From contig NZ_JAKILB010000004.1 in NCBI RefSeq assembly GCF_023283895.1, positions 1 to 64,000 of the forward strand: 64,000 nt of DNA, given 5' to 3'. Below, piece after piece: positions 38,497-48,637 of this stretch (within the stretch, counting starts at the first letter, position 1; the number at the start of each line of letters is the position of its first letter). The stretch is from Shewanella pneumatophori (GTDB taxonomy: Bacteria > Pseudomonadota > Gammaproteobacteria > Enterobacterales > Shewanellaceae). The notes beneath the pieces were generated by a model that saw nothing but the letters and a program-made list of their open reading frames with translations, had not been told where the DNA came from and did no database searches. A program made the position numbers and the translations under genes.

Positions 38497-39765
38497 ATGA
38501 GTAGTACGGATACAGTGACCAGTGCGCTGGTGACGAACGACGCAACCGCGTTAGGTATTTTGGCTGTAGTGCTTGGTTTTGTGTTTTACACCAGTAATAG
38601 CAGTAATGCGTTTTGGAAGAAGTTTTATACATTCGTACCTGCATTATTGATGTGTTACTTCCTGCCGTCTTTGCTAAATACTTTCGATATTATTGATGGT
38701 AATGCATCGCAGCTTTATTATGTCGCTTCACGTTATCTATTACCTGCTTGTTTGGTCTTATTGATTTTAAGTGTCGATTTAAAAGCGATTTTGTCATTAG
38801 GCCCTAAAGCGATTGTGATGTTCTTAACTGGTACTGTTGGTATTGTTATTGGCGGTCCAATTGCATTATTAATTGTCTCGGCAATTCACCCAGAAATTTT
38901 AGGTGTGACAGGGCCTGATGCTGTATGGCGCGGCATGACCACGCTAGCGGGTAGTTGGATTGGCGGCGGTGCCAACCAAGCCGCAATGAAAGAGATTTAC
39001 GAAGCGGGCGGTGATATCTTTTCGATTATGATCACCGTTGACGTGATTGTGGCTAATATCTGGATGGCGGTGCTGCTGTTTATGGCATCAAAAGCTAAGC
39101 AGATAGATGCCAAAACTGGCGCTGACACGTCGGCGCTTGAAGCATTAAAAGATAAAGTTGAGAAGTACCACGCTGAAAACGCACGCATTCCAAGTTTAAA
39201 TGACTTGATGATGATTGTAGCAGTTGGTTTTGGTGTCACAGGTCTAGCGCATATTGCCGCGGATTTCTTAGGACCATTTTTTGAAACTAATTATCCGTGG
39301 ACCCGTGATTACAGCTTAACCTCGAAATTCTTCTGGTTAATCGTCACTGTGACATCAATTGGTTTAGCTATGTCATTTAGTCCTGTACGCCACTTAGAAG
39401 CGGCAGGAGCATCAAAAGTGGCTTCAGCGTTTTTATATATTCTAGTGGCGACCATTGGTTTGCATATGGATGTATCAAAACTCGCCGATACCGAAAACCT
39501 TTGGTACTTTGCCATTGGTATGATTTGGATGATAGTGCACGCAAGCTTTATGCTAATCGTGGCTAAATTGATTAAAGCGCCGCTGTTTTATATGGCGGTG
39601 GGTAGCCAAGCCAACGTTGGCGGAGCAGCATCGGCTCCTGTTGTTGCGGCAGCATTCCATCCAGCTTTGGCGCCAGTAGGTGTGCTCCTTGCGGTATTAG
39701 GCTATGCTTTAGGCACTTATATGGCATGGATTTGCGGCCAGATTTTACAAGCTGTGGCGAGTTAA
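38497..39765 (+). CDS. DUF819 family integral membrane protein
   Basis: A polytopic membrane protein of 422 residues with about ten hydrophobic helices, of the DUF819 (YjcL-like) family. Its fold resembles two-repeat cation/anion symporters. Characteristic stretches are GSWIGGGANQAAMKEIYEAG (about 152-171) and GSQANVGGAASAPVVAAAFHP near the C-terminus. The substrate is unknown. An AAGGGG ribosome site precedes the ATG. It is inserted between sirB1 and kdsA, which are adjacent in E. coli. Confidence 0.88.
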   Translation: MSSTDTVTSALVTNDATALGILAVVLGFVFYTSNSSNAFWKKFYTFVPALLMCYFLPSLLNTFDIIDGNASQLYYVASRYLLPACLVLLILSVDLKAILSLGPKAIVMFLTGTVGIVIGGPIALLIVSAIHPEILGVTGPDAVWRGMTTLAGSWIGGGANQAAMKEIYEAGGDIFSIMITVDVIVANIWMAVLLFMASKAKQIDAKTGADTSALEALKDKVEKYHAENARIPSLNDLMMIVAVGFGVTGLAHIAADFLGPFFETNYPWTRDYSLTSKFFWLIVTVTSIGLAMSFSPVRHLEAAGASKVASAFLYILVATIGLHMDVSKLADTENLWYFAIGMIWMIVHASFMLIVAKLIKAPLFYMAVGSQANVGGAASAPVVAAAFHPALAPVGVLLAVLGYALGTYMAWICGQILQAVAS

Positions 39766-39792
39766 CGCGGCAGCGACAATGTATTTGAATAA

Positions 39793-40683
<891 letters not shown>

Positions 40684-40726
40684 GTTTAAAGTATTTTATT
40701 CTTCTAGTTAGTGGTTAAAAAATATA

Positions 40727-40752
40727 AAACCCTGTTTTATCACAGGGTTTTA
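40727..40752 (+). terminator. Terminator after kdsA
   Basis: AAAACCCTG and CAGGGTTTT form a perfect stem with a TTTTATCA-type loop and a T-rich tail. Confidence 0.88.
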
Positions 40753-40894
40753 TTGTTTTTATCGATATGATTTAAGTTTAAATACAGATTGGGCATTTAT
40801 TCTAGTAGGTTATAAAAATACTCGGTATTAAGCCGTATTATGGCATTTACAGCCATTTGTTCAGTTTAATGTGAGACATAATAAAATAGGTTGA

Positions 40895-42460
40895 ATGATG
40901 AAAGCAGATAAACAGGCGCTTGAGGATCAAGGGCCGCAAGGGATGTTGGGTAAAGCGTTAGATAGCATTGAAAGAGTAGGTAACAAGTTACCGGATCCTG
41001 CAATGCTATTTTTGATTTTAATGTTTGCAGTATGGGCGTTATCGGCATTGTTGTCAGGCGTAAGCTTTGATGCCATAGACCCACGTACTAATTCACCGAT
41101 TGTAGTGAATAACCTGTTAAGTGCTGATGCATTAACGCACTTTTTAACCTCGATGGTGACCACATTCACTGCATTTGCACCATTAGGCGTAGTGTTAGTG
41201 GCAATGTTAGGTGTGGGTGTTGCTGAGCATTCGGGTTTTATTAACACAGCGCTTAAGCGCATGTTGAAAATTACTCCTGCTAAGTTTCTAACTCCTGCAG
41301 TTGTGTTAGTCGGTATTATTTCTCATACCGCCACTGATGCTGGTTATGTGGTAGTTATTCCGCTTGCTGGTGTGATCTTCTTTACTGTTGGTCGTCATCC
41401 TTTAGCGGGTATTGCAGCAGCGTTTGCCGGTGTATCTGGTGGTTTCTGCGCTAACTTTATTCCATCAGGTATTGACCCATTGCTGCAAAGCTTTACTCAA
41501 GCTGCGGCACAAATTGTTGATCCAGATATTGAAGTTAACCCGCTAAATAACTGGTTCTTTGCAGCATCATCCTGTATTCCAATCACGCTACTTATTTGGT
41601 ATCTAACAGATAAAGTGCTAGAGCCTCGCCTTAACCGCACGCACAAGGTTAACCGTGAAGAGGTAGATCTTCCTGCAATGGAAGAAGAAAAGCCATCTGA
41701 GATCAAAGCATTCCGCATCGCGACTTTAGTCATGGTTGTGGCGATTGCAGCATTCTTCTCGTTAACTGTGCCAGAAACCTCAACACTGCGTGACGCTGAT
41801 GGTTCACTAACCAGTTTTAAAGCGCCATTGATGCAGTCAATTGTACCGCTTATTTTTATCTTCTTTATGCTGCCAGGTTTGGTATACGGTTATATGACCG
41901 GAGCCTTTAAGACTTCAGGCGATGTTGTTCAGGCTATGTCTAAATCGATGAGCGGCATGTCGCACTACATCGTTATGGCCTTTTTCTGTGCGCAGTTTGT
42001 GGCGGCATTTTCGGCATCTAACCTTGGTGCTTTGATTGCGGTTGAAGGTGCTGGTGGTCTTAAAGCACTTAACTTACCTGCTGAAATTACCGTTGTAGGT
42101 ATGATTATTCTAGTGGGTTTTGTGAATCTATTTGTGGGTTCATCATCGGCTAAATGGGCATTGATTGGTCCTGTACTTGTGCCAATGTTAATGCAACTTA
42201 ATATCAGCCCTGATCTATCCCAAGCGGCATATCGTGTGGGCGACTCAAGTTCAAACATCATTACACCACTGATGCCATACTTCCCGCTGGTTGTTGTTTA
42301 TTGTCAGCGTTATGTGAAGAACATCGGCATTGGTACACTTATCTCTATGATGCTGCCATTTAGTTTAGCGCTGCTATCTATTTGGAGTGTGTGGTTACTG
42401 GCTTATTGGGCGTTAGGTTTCCCACTAGGACTCGGGGCTAGTTACACTTACGGGCTGTAA
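40895..42460 (+). CDS. AbgT family transporter
   Basis: An inner-membrane protein of 521 residues with about 12 hydrophobic helices, of the AbgT family. E. coli AbgT imports p-aminobenzoyl-glutamate, and other members export sulfonamides. Family landmarks are GKALDSIERVGNKLPDPAML at the N-terminus, GISHTATDAGYVVVIPLAG (about 147-166), and GDSSSNIITPLMPYFPLV near the end. No abgA/abgB hydrolase genes accompany it, so the substrate cannot be inferred. It is a single-gene unit with its own terminator. Confidence 0.93.
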   Translation: MMKADKQALEDQGPQGMLGKALDSIERVGNKLPDPAMLFLILMFAVWALSALLSGVSFDAIDPRTNSPIVVNNLLSADALTHFLTSMVTTFTAFAPLGVVLVAMLGVGVAEHSGFINTALKRMLKITPAKFLTPAVVLVGIISHTATDAGYVVVIPLAGVIFFTVGRHPLAGIAAAFAGVSGGFCANFIPSGIDPLLQSFTQAAAQIVDPDIEVNPLNNWFFAASSCIPITLLIWYLTDKVLEPRLNRTHKVNREEVDLPAMEEEKPSEIKAFRIATLVMVVAIAAFFSLTVPETSTLRDADGSLTSFKAPLMQSIVPLIFIFFMLPGLVYGYMTGAFKTSGDVVQAMSKSMSGMSHYIVMAFFCAQFVAAFSASNLGALIAVEGAGGLKALNLPAEITVVGMIILVGFVNLFVGSSSAKWALIGPVLVPMLMQLNISPDLSQAAYRVGDSSSNIITPLMPYFPLVVVYCQRYVKNIGIGTLISMMLPFSLALLSIWSVWLLAYWALGFPLGLGASYTYGL

Positions 42461-42481
42461 TTTATTTATCGGGTTTACATC

Positions 42482-42513
42482 AAAAAGCCAAGTCAGTGAT
42501 GATTTGGCTTTTT
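42482..42513 (+). terminator. Terminator after the AbgT-type transporter
   Basis: AAAAAGCCAA and TTGGCTTTTT form the stem around a 12-base loop. Confidence 0.85.
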
Positions 42514-42611
42514 GTATTTTCAGTAGTTATTTTCAGTATTAGTGAATTAGTGCCAACAATGCATTTTGTGCTGGCATAATAACGTTTTTCTTAAGCCGCA
42601 ATTTAATCTCT

Positions 42612-43487
42612 ATGACTTGGATCTTTTTTACCTTTCTTGCAGCCTTTATGCAGGCGTGGCGCAATGCGTTTCAAAGTCAGCTCAGTAAAGATGTCAATAT
42701 TGCAGGTGTGACGCTGGCGCGCTTTATTTGGGCAACCCCGATAGCTATCGCCTATTTGGTAGGACTATATATTTGGCAGCCCGTAGGTTTACCTTTTATT
42801 ACCGTTAAATTTAGTGCCTATGTGCTGGGCGCTTCGGCAATGCAAATACTGGCAACAGCCTTAATGGTAAAACTGTTTAAAATGAAAAACTTTGCCGTGG
42901 GGGCTGGGCTTGCCAAGAGTGAAGCCTTGGTTGCAGCGATTTTAGGAGTGGTATTTTTTGGCACCGAGCTATCGTTTTTAGGTTGGATAGGCGTGCTGAT
43001 AGGTGGTATCGCGGTATTTATGCTCAGTAGTAAAGGCGGCGTTAAACAGCTTTCATTTGCGACTATATTACTTGGGCTTGCCTGCGGAGCTGCCTTTGCG
43101 CTGACTTCCTTGTGGGTGCGGGAGGCGAGTTTAAATCTAGATTTACCGTTTCCGCACCGCGCTGCTTGGGTGCTGCTATTTGTGATTGCGATTCAAACCA
43201 CTGTTCTGCTGATTTACTCAAGTCTTGTTGATAAAAATACCCTTGAGGGCTTAATGCAAAGGCCCAAACTGACGTTATTAACTAGTGCTACAAGCTGTAT
43301 TGGTTCAATTGGTTGGTTTAGTGCTATGTCGCTACAAGCTGTGCCTTATGTAAAAACGCTTGGCCAAGTTGAGGTGTTCTTTACCTTACTTATCGCAACG
43401 CTATGGCTAAAAGATAAGGTAAAGATTAAGGATATGCTGGCGCTGATCTTAATTGCTGTAGCTGCAATATTGGTGATGTGGAGCTAA
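42612..43487 (+). CDS. EamA/DMT superfamily transporter
   Basis: A membrane protein of 291 residues with ten hydrophobic segments in two five-helix halves, as in drug/metabolite transporters. Conserved stretches are GAGLAKSEALVAAILGVVFF (near helix 4) and KTLGQVEVFFTLLIATLWLKDK near the C-terminus. The substrate is unknown. It converges on the PAP2 phosphatase gene with only 11 bp between the stop codons and no clear terminator. Confidence 0.9.
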   Translation: MTWIFFTFLAAFMQAWRNAFQSQLSKDVNIAGVTLARFIWATPIAIAYLVGLYIWQPVGLPFITVKFSAYVLGASAMQILATALMVKLFKMKNFAVGAGLAKSEALVAAILGVVFFGTELSFLGWIGVLIGGIAVFMLSSKGGVKQLSFATILLGLACGAAFALTSLWVREASLNLDLPFPHRAAWVLLFVIAIQTTVLLIYSSLVDKNTLEGLMQRPKLTLLTSATSCIGSIGWFSAMSLQAVPYVKTLGQVEVFFTLLIATLWLKDKVKIKDMLALILIAVAAILVMWS

Positions 43488-43498
43488 AACGGTTTGCG

Positions 43499-44188
43499 CT
43501 ATGACTTGTTTGCAATAATCAGTTTACTTAGCTGGATTGATACTTGCGCGCAAAGTACACCTAAAGTAGCGCCAGCAAGTAGATCGCCAAGGAAATGATA
43601 GTTTTGGCCTAATTGCCCAGCAATTGCTCCCAACATAGCCGCTAACCAAAGCGGGTAAAACTTAGGCAAGCGCCACCAGAAAACACTGACAAGCGCAAAG
43701 GTAAACAGCGCGTGACCGGATGGAAACGAGTTATAGGCTGTACCTGCCATAAAAGGGTGAAACCCCTCAACACCGTGGGTTATCCAAGATGGATTTCCGC
43801 CACTGTCCAAATGCAACCAGGTTTCTGGCCAAGTCCTGCCAAATACCCATTTAGCACCAACTCTTAGAATGGTGGCACTCATTAAGGTGAAGACAAGTGC
43901 TAATGCCAGATCCGCTACTTTGCCTCGAAATTTAGCGACTAAACAGCTCAAAATAACCAACCCTGACAGCACTTCAAATAATAAAGGCATTTGGCTTAAA
44001 GGCTTAAACAAAGCACTAGCATCAATGTTGTGATGCATCCAAGTTGAAATGGGACGGTCTAGAAAAAGCACACTGAAAATAACTAAACAGCAACAAGCTA
44101 AATACAGCCATAAACTTGTTCTAAGTGATAGAAATGCGGTTGGCGCGGAGTATTGCTGCTTATTTAGTGTGGAATTATCAGGCGACAT
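43499..44188 (-). CDS. PAP2 family membrane phosphatase
   Basis: A membrane protein of 229 residues with the type 2 phosphatidic-acid phosphatase signature: KWVFGRTWP (motif 1), PSGH (motif 2, in FPSGHALF) and NYHFLGDLLAGA (motif 3). Five or six hydrophobic helices are visible. Substrates may be lipid phosphates such as undecaprenyl pyrophosphate or phosphatidylglycerophosphate; the sequence does not decide. It is a single-gene unit. Confidence 0.9.
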   Translation of the reverse strand: MSPDNSTLNKQQYSAPTAFLSLRTSLWLYLACCCLVIFSVLFLDRPISTWMHHNIDASALFKPLSQMPLLFEVLSGLVILSCLVAKFRGKVADLALALVFTLMSATILRVGAKWVFGRTWPETWLHLDSGGNPSWITHGVEGFHPFMAGTAYNSFPSGHALFTFALVSVFWWRLPKFYPLWLAAMLGAIAGQLGQNYHFLGDLLAGATLGVLCAQVSIQLSKLIIANKS

Positions 44189-44334
44189 GCTTTTAGGTCA
44201 TAAGCGAAGAATTGCTACGATTGTAGAGGCCAACATGGTCTGCTTCAAGCTGTTGTAATAAGGTTTATTGCTGAGCGTTACAAAGTGCAGGGTCGTTATC
44301 TACAAAAAACTTAGCGTAATCGACTAACAGTAGT

Positions 44335-44439
44335 CTACTTAGATTTCGCTGCTCGCATTGCAATTGCAATACACACTCCGGCACCGCCCCAAGTTATGGT
44401 TAATGCCAGAATCATCATAATAATTGCACCGGTAGTCAT
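44335..44439 (-). CDS. Small subunit of the adjacent NSS transporter (MetS-like, 34 residues)
   Basis: A 34-codon gene 12 bp after the NSS transporter gene, with a strong AGGAGAG six bases before its ATG. The product begins MTTGAIIMMILALTITWGG and has one membrane helix and a basic tail (MRAAKSK). This matches the methionine/alanine import small-subunit family, which accompanies NSS symporters and is needed for their activity in Corynebacterium (MetS with MetP). Confidence 0.88.
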   Translation of the reverse strand: MTTGAIIMMILALTITWGGAGVCIAIAMRAAKSK

Positions 44440-44451
44440 GTGCGGCTCTCC

Positions 44452-45948
44452 TCATCTCGCAGGTTTTTTATTTGGATCTCGCGAAACTAAGCTAATAAAT
44501 ATAGCGGCAAACAGCATGAGCGCAATCAAGCCCCAGCCGAGAAAAATCTGATCTGCAATTGGGTAATCTTCATAACCATTTCTTAAGGTATTGATTAGAT
44601 TCTTAATCAATATGATGGCCAACATTATTGGCCCAATAAAGCGGAGGCAAAGGTTAAACCATTTACCGACACTGAACTCGCTGCATTGGTTGGCATAGTC
44701 ACGGATATCGGCAATTTTAAATAACCAGGTCAGAATAATTAACTCGATAAGGCAGCTTGTTAGTAAGGCTATGTTATTTATAAAGTAATCGACTAGGTCT
44801 AAAAGCAGTAAACCACCATTACTTGAAAATGCCATTGAAACCGTAAACCCGGTGCCGCACACCATTAGCGCTGCTTTTTTACGTGATATTGCAAGTTTAT
44901 CGATTACGGCCGCAACAACTGCTTCAATAATGGAGATATGTGAGCTAATGCCTGCAACAACTAGAGCCAGAAAGAACAGCGGCCCTAAAATGTAAGGCAG
45001 TGGCAGGAGGTTAATGGCTGCGGGGATTGTCACGAAAGCCAGACCTACACCAGATGTCACCACATCGGTTATGGGCTTGGCTTGCTCTGCCGCCATATAA
45101 CCGAGCACCGCGAAGATCATAATGCCGCCTAAAATTGAAAAACCGCAGTTAATCAATACCGTCATAAAAGCATTGTTGTTGATATCTGATTTTTCAGGCA
45201 GGTAGCTGGAGTAGGCGAGCATAATGGCAAAACCAACACTTAAAGTGAAAAAGATCTGTCCATATGCCGCAGACCAAACTTTAACATCTAAAATCATGCT
45301 GAAATCAGGCCTAAATAGGTAATTAAGTCCGTCGAGCGCGCCGGGTAGCAACACAATCCTGCCAATTAATAGTAATACCATAATAAATAGCAGTGGCATC
45401 ATTATTTTACTTGCTCGCTCAATACCGCCTTTAACGCCGCTAAAAACCGCTAACGAAGTAATTCCCCAAGCAATTGCCATCGGAATAGCTATATGAAATT
45501 GCAGAGATCCCAATTTAGTGGGCGAGTTATCACCAAGTTGCAGGTACTCGTTAAAAAAGAAACTATTGGTATCGGTGCCCCAACTTTGGGTGATTGAAAA
45601 GACAAAATAAGAGATGGCCCAGCCGATAATTGCTACGTAATAGATAGCGATAACGGCTGCGATAAAGACTTGAAACCAACCGAGCCATTCCAGCTTAAAG
45701 CCAAGCGACTCTCCAAGCTTGGCAAATACACGAGGAGCTGCGCCGCGATGTTTATGCCCTAGGCTAAACTCCATTATCATAAATGGGATACCGGCGGTTA
45801 ACATGGCAAATAAATAGGGGATAAAAAATGCGCCACCACCGTTTTCGTACGCCATATAGGGAAAGCGCCAAATATTACCTAGACCAATCGCCGAACCAAC
45901 TGCGGCGAGAATAAAACCTGTCCTTGAGTTCCATTGCTCTCTTTGCAT
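44452..45948 (-). CDS. Sodium-dependent transporter of the NSS (SNF) family
   Basis: An inner-membrane protein of 498 residues with about 12 helices. Transmembrane helix 1 has the NSS signature GSAIGLGNIWRFPYMAYENG (about 15-34), including the residues that line the sodium and substrate sites. Substrates of bacterial relatives are amino acids such as methionine, alanine, leucine or tyrosine. The downstream small-subunit gene points to the MetP-like branch. Longer than LeuT because of the 12th helix and a short C-terminal tail. Confidence 0.94.
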   Translation of the reverse strand: MQREQWNSRTGFILAAVGSAIGLGNIWRFPYMAYENGGGAFFIPYLFAMLTAGIPFMIMEFSLGHKHRGAAPRVFAKLGESLGFKLEWLGWFQVFIAAVIAIYYVAIIGWAISYFVFSITQSWGTDTNSFFFNEYLQLGDNSPTKLGSLQFHIAIPMAIAWGITSLAVFSGVKGGIERASKIMMPLLFIMVLLLIGRIVLLPGALDGLNYLFRPDFSMILDVKVWSAAYGQIFFTLSVGFAIMLAYSSYLPEKSDINNNAFMTVLINCGFSILGGIMIFAVLGYMAAEQAKPITDVVTSGVGLAFVTIPAAINLLPLPYILGPLFFLALVVAGISSHISIIEAVVAAVIDKLAISRKKAALMVCGTGFTVSMAFSSNGGLLLLDLVDYFINNIALLTSCLIELIILTWLFKIADIRDYANQCSEFSVGKWFNLCLRFIGPIMLAIILIKNLINTLRNGYEDYPIADQIFLGWGLIALMLFAAIFISLVSRDPNKKPAR

Positions 45949-46085
45949 GAGCTCTGCCTTTTTGTCTAACTACAAAAATGTAAATACAGAACTAATTCTA
46001 GTCAGGATTATAAAATACGTCGTATTAGTTTATGAATTATCAACTTTTTCTAGCTTTTATTGATTGTTAATAAACAGAGGTTTGC

Positions 46086-46114
46086 CTAGCCGCAGTTGTG
46101 TTGCTAGCGGCTAA
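46086..46114. terminator. Hairpin between panE and the NSS transporter
   Basis: TAGCCGC and GCGGCTA form a 7-bp stem with a 13-base loop. There is no clear T-run on the panE strand, so terminator function is uncertain. The rest of 45949-46176 shows no gene. Confidence 0.35.
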
Positions 46115-46176
46115 ATCTATAGGCATTGGGATAGATAGGGTGAGTAGGTGATATTGCTAGAACAATTAGAGGTGGC

Positions 46177-47133
46177 TTACTCGTATTTAGCTTCAATCTG
46201 TTTAATTTGCTGCAATAAAGATTGATTAACGGGGACTTTAAGCTGGTGGACAGCCGCTCTTTGCAATACAAAGCCGTTAATGGCATCAATCTCAGTTTTT
46301 CTTTGATGTTGTACATCTTGATGCATCGACGAGAAGTTATTCGCCGTTAGCTCAATAACTTGATAAACCCGTTGTAGAAGAACATCTAAATCAAGTTCAA
46401 TGCCGTCATGCTTTGCTACCCCTACCAATTCGCTTACAGCATCTGCAATAACTTGATTATATTTGTCTGCAGCTAGCTCACCATTAGGACAATTGAAAAT
46501 CGCGGTGAGCGGATTTATAGCAAGGTTAACAGCAAGTTTTTGCCACAATAGCGGTAAGATCTCGCTATACCAATTACTATGGGGAATAGCAGTTAGTAAC
46601 AACTGTTTTAGCGGTACTGGCAGTTGCGGTAATTGCGTCAGCACTTGGCTGCTACCTAACTGAGTTAGGCCACTACCAGTTTGCTTTACCTGCCATTTAT
46701 CTAATTTCAGCGCGCCTTGAGAAGTGGTGCCTAGACTTAGTCCGCGGCCTTTAAGTAGTGAGATAACCTCTAAGTGAGGGCCCATTCCATTGTGTAGCAA
46801 TAGAATGTGTGTGCTAGTTGAAAGCAGCGGTAAAATGGGTTTAAGCGCATCACTGACTTGATAGGCTTTAACACAAACAATCAGTAGATCAATTTGGCTA
46901 AGATGAGTTTGATAGTCAGCTTGGCCGATAAGCGCAGCTTTACGGTTAATGATTTGCTCATCAAGAGTTGTAAAATGTAGCGATTGCACTGATGAAAAAG
47001 CGTCGCGGCTAATAAAACTCAACTGACTTTGTGATTGCTCAGCTAATTGATGATAAATAAGCTGGCCAATTGCGCCGGCACCTAAAATGCAGATCTTGAT
47101 CAAGGCCGATTTTTTAATAGATTGTGTAGGCAT
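46177..47133 (-). CDS. panE: 2-dehydropantoate 2-reductase
   Basis: NADPH-dependent ketopantoate reductase of the pantothenate pathway. The Rossmann motif is ICILGAGAIGQLIYHQL (about 13-29), with LLHNGMGPH in the substrate region. A C-terminal helical domain contains KLAVNLAINPLTAIFNCPNG, holding the conserved Lys and Asn. Length is 318 residues. The start abuts the VanZ-like gene, and yajQ lies just beyond on the other strand; yajQ and panE are also neighbours in E. coli. Confidence 0.92.
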   Translation of the reverse strand: MPTQSIKKSALIKICILGAGAIGQLIYHQLAEQSQSQLSFISRDAFSSVQSLHFTTLDEQIINRKAALIGQADYQTHLSQIDLLIVCVKAYQVSDALKPILPLLSTSTHILLLHNGMGPHLEVISLLKGRGLSLGTTSQGALKLDKWQVKQTGSGLTQLGSSQVLTQLPQLPVPLKQLLLTAIPHSNWYSEILPLLWQKLAVNLAINPLTAIFNCPNGELAADKYNQVIADAVSELVGVAKHDGIELDLDVLLQRVYQVIELTANNFSSMHQDVQHQRKTEIDAINGFVLQRAAVHQLKVPVNQSLLQQIKQIEAKYE

Positions 47134-47552
47134 TATTGGTTATCAGAATCGAAAAGTTTAGCTGCTTTAAAGTAACGATTGTAAAGCCAGTGGCTAGTAT
47201 AAAAAAGTAAAATACCGACCATATCGGCGATGAAATCTGCAAATGAAGCGCTGCGATATGAAAGCTGGGATTGCACGATTTCGATAAATATAGCGTAGCC
47301 AGCTAGAATGACTGCAAGCAGGTACCACTTAGGCTTGAAGGCTAGGTAGGTCAGATAAGACAGCATAAAAAAGCTACCAACATGGCCAATTTTATCAAGG
47401 TTAGGGATCCCACTTGGATAGTAGTTTGGCTTAGAGAAAACCAAGTAACTTACTAAGATTAGCGTTAATGCTAGTGCCCACTTAAAAATAGCCTGTCTAT
47501 TGATCACGTCATCGTCATTTGTGTTATTTGCGTCAATCATAAGAAAACCCAT
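47133..47552 (-). CDS. VanZ-like membrane protein
   Basis: About 139 residues with four hydrophobic helices. The family pattern is KIGHVGSFFMLSYLTYLAF (helix 2) and SASFADFIADMVGILLF (helix 4), as in VanZ/teicoplanin-resistance-like proteins. In Gram-negative bacteria no link to glycopeptides is expected, and function is unknown. I start at ATG 47552; GTG 47564 is also possible. The stop overlaps the panE start, so the genes are coupled. Confidence 0.8.
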   Translation of the reverse strand: MGFLMIDANNTNDDDVINRQAIFKWALALTLILVSYLVFSKPNYYPSGIPNLDKIGHVGSFFMLSYLTYLAFKPKWYLLAVILAGYAIFIEIVQSQLSYRSASFADFIADMVGILLFYTSHWLYNRYFKAAKLFDSDNQ

Positions 47553-47664
47553 AGCTAAAGTCACCTCTAAGCCGAGATTTCAGACGATTTAATGGTTTAT
47601 TTGCTTCAAGTTCAGCAGCGCAATGCGTAAAATACGCCCATAAACATTTTTAAGGATCAAACTT

Positions 47665-48150
47665 ATGCCTTCAATGGATATTGTTTCAGAAGTAAATGAA
47701 GTTGAACTGCGTAACGCGGTTGATAATTCAGTTCGTGAATTGAAAGGACGCTTTGATTTTCGTGGCAAAGAAGCCACCATCGAGTACAAAGACCATGTGG
47801 TTACTCTCACTGCTGAAGATGATTTTCAGGTTCGTCAGCTAGTTGATATCTTACGTATGCAGATGAGTAAGCGTAACGTAGATCCTAAATCAATGGATGT
47901 TGATGAGAAAGCGGTTCACAGTGGTAAAACCTTCTCTTTAAAGGTGAGATTCAAAGAGGGTATTGAAACCTTAGTTGCTAAAAAGCTGATTAAGCTGATT
48001 AAAGACAGTAAGCTGAAAGTGCAATCATCTATTCAAGGTGATTCAGTTCGAGTGACTGGTAAGAAGCGTGATGATTTACAAGCAGTCATGGCGCTTGCTC
48101 GTGAGTCTGAACTAGGTCAACCATTCCAGTTTAATAACTTTAGAGACTAA
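47665..48150 (+). CDS. yajQ: YajQ family nucleotide-binding protein
   Basis: Small cytosolic protein of the DUF520/YajQ family, reported to bind tRNA or nucleotides, with cyclic di-GMP-binding members in Xanthomonas and Pseudomonas. The 161 residues include [20 protein letters not shown] at the N-terminus and [18 protein letters not shown] motif near the end (here [15 protein letters not shown]). AAGGA precedes the ATG. It is divergent from the VanZ-panE pair and followed by a hairpin terminator. Confidence 0.95.
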   Translation: MPSMDIVSEVNEVELRNAVDNSVRELKGRFDFRGKEATIEYKDHVVTLTAEDDFQVRQLVDILRMQMSKRNVDPKSMDVDEKAVHSGKTFSLKVRFKEGIETLVAKKLIKLIKDSKLKVQSSIQGDSVRVTGKKRDDLQAVMALARESELGQPFQFNNFRD

Positions 48151-48174
48151 TCTACCTAGGTATTTTGTCTCTAT

Positions 48175-48196
48175 AAGGGCTGCATTAGCAGCCCTT
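48175..48196. terminator. Terminator after yajQ
   Basis: AAGGGCTGC and GCAGCCCTT form a perfect 9-bp stem with an ATTA loop between converging genes. Confidence 0.8.
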
Positions 48197-48206
48197 GTAA
48201 TATGGA

Positions 48207-48440
48207 TTAATCTTTTAGCTTATTAATTTCTTCGTTAACTTCATAACCTTTATCGGTGATGATTTTCTCCAAAACCACCAAACGATGCTGAATGCTTTTC
48301 ACTTCATCAATAAGCTTCATTTTGTCACTACTATCTATTTTTGCTTCAAGCTGCTTCATGCGAAAGCGGTATTTAAAAAAGTCAGTTCCAAAGATGGCAA
48401 AAACAATGATTGCAACGATAATAATTTGACCGATATCCAT
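48207..48440 (-). CDS. Small single-pass membrane protein, PspB-like
   Basis: 77 residues: one membrane helix (about 5-22), a basic boundary (KYRFRMKQ) and a long charged helix to the C-terminus that looks like a coiled coil (IDEVKSIQHRLVVLEKIITD). This layout, and the segment resembling MRERIQALESIL of PspB, suggests a phage-shock-protein-B-like protein. No pspA or pspC is nearby, so the name is tentative. Confidence 0.6.
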   Translation of the reverse strand: MDIGQIIIVAIIVFAIFGTDFFKYRFRMKQLEAKIDSSDKMKLIDEVKSIQHRLVVLEKIITDKGYEVNEEINKLKD

Positions 48441-48637
48441 ATTCTTTCCTTTTACTATTCCAAGTTAGTTATTTTGTTAACATAGCTTAAAGCAAATAAA
48501 GGGCCAAGTTTAAAAGGCTTTTATTTCATGGCTTTAGATTTCTCTCCGTCAAAGCTGAATGTCTAAAGTCACAAAAATTATCGATATTACTCATTTGTTA
48601 GTGAGCTAAACCATCGTTAGAAATTGCCAAACTTAGC

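Noticed and set aside
47133..47552. Glycopeptide resistance function for the VanZ-like protein
   Set aside because: Similarity is to the membrane fold only; no vanHAX genes, and a Gram-negative context makes this use unlikely.
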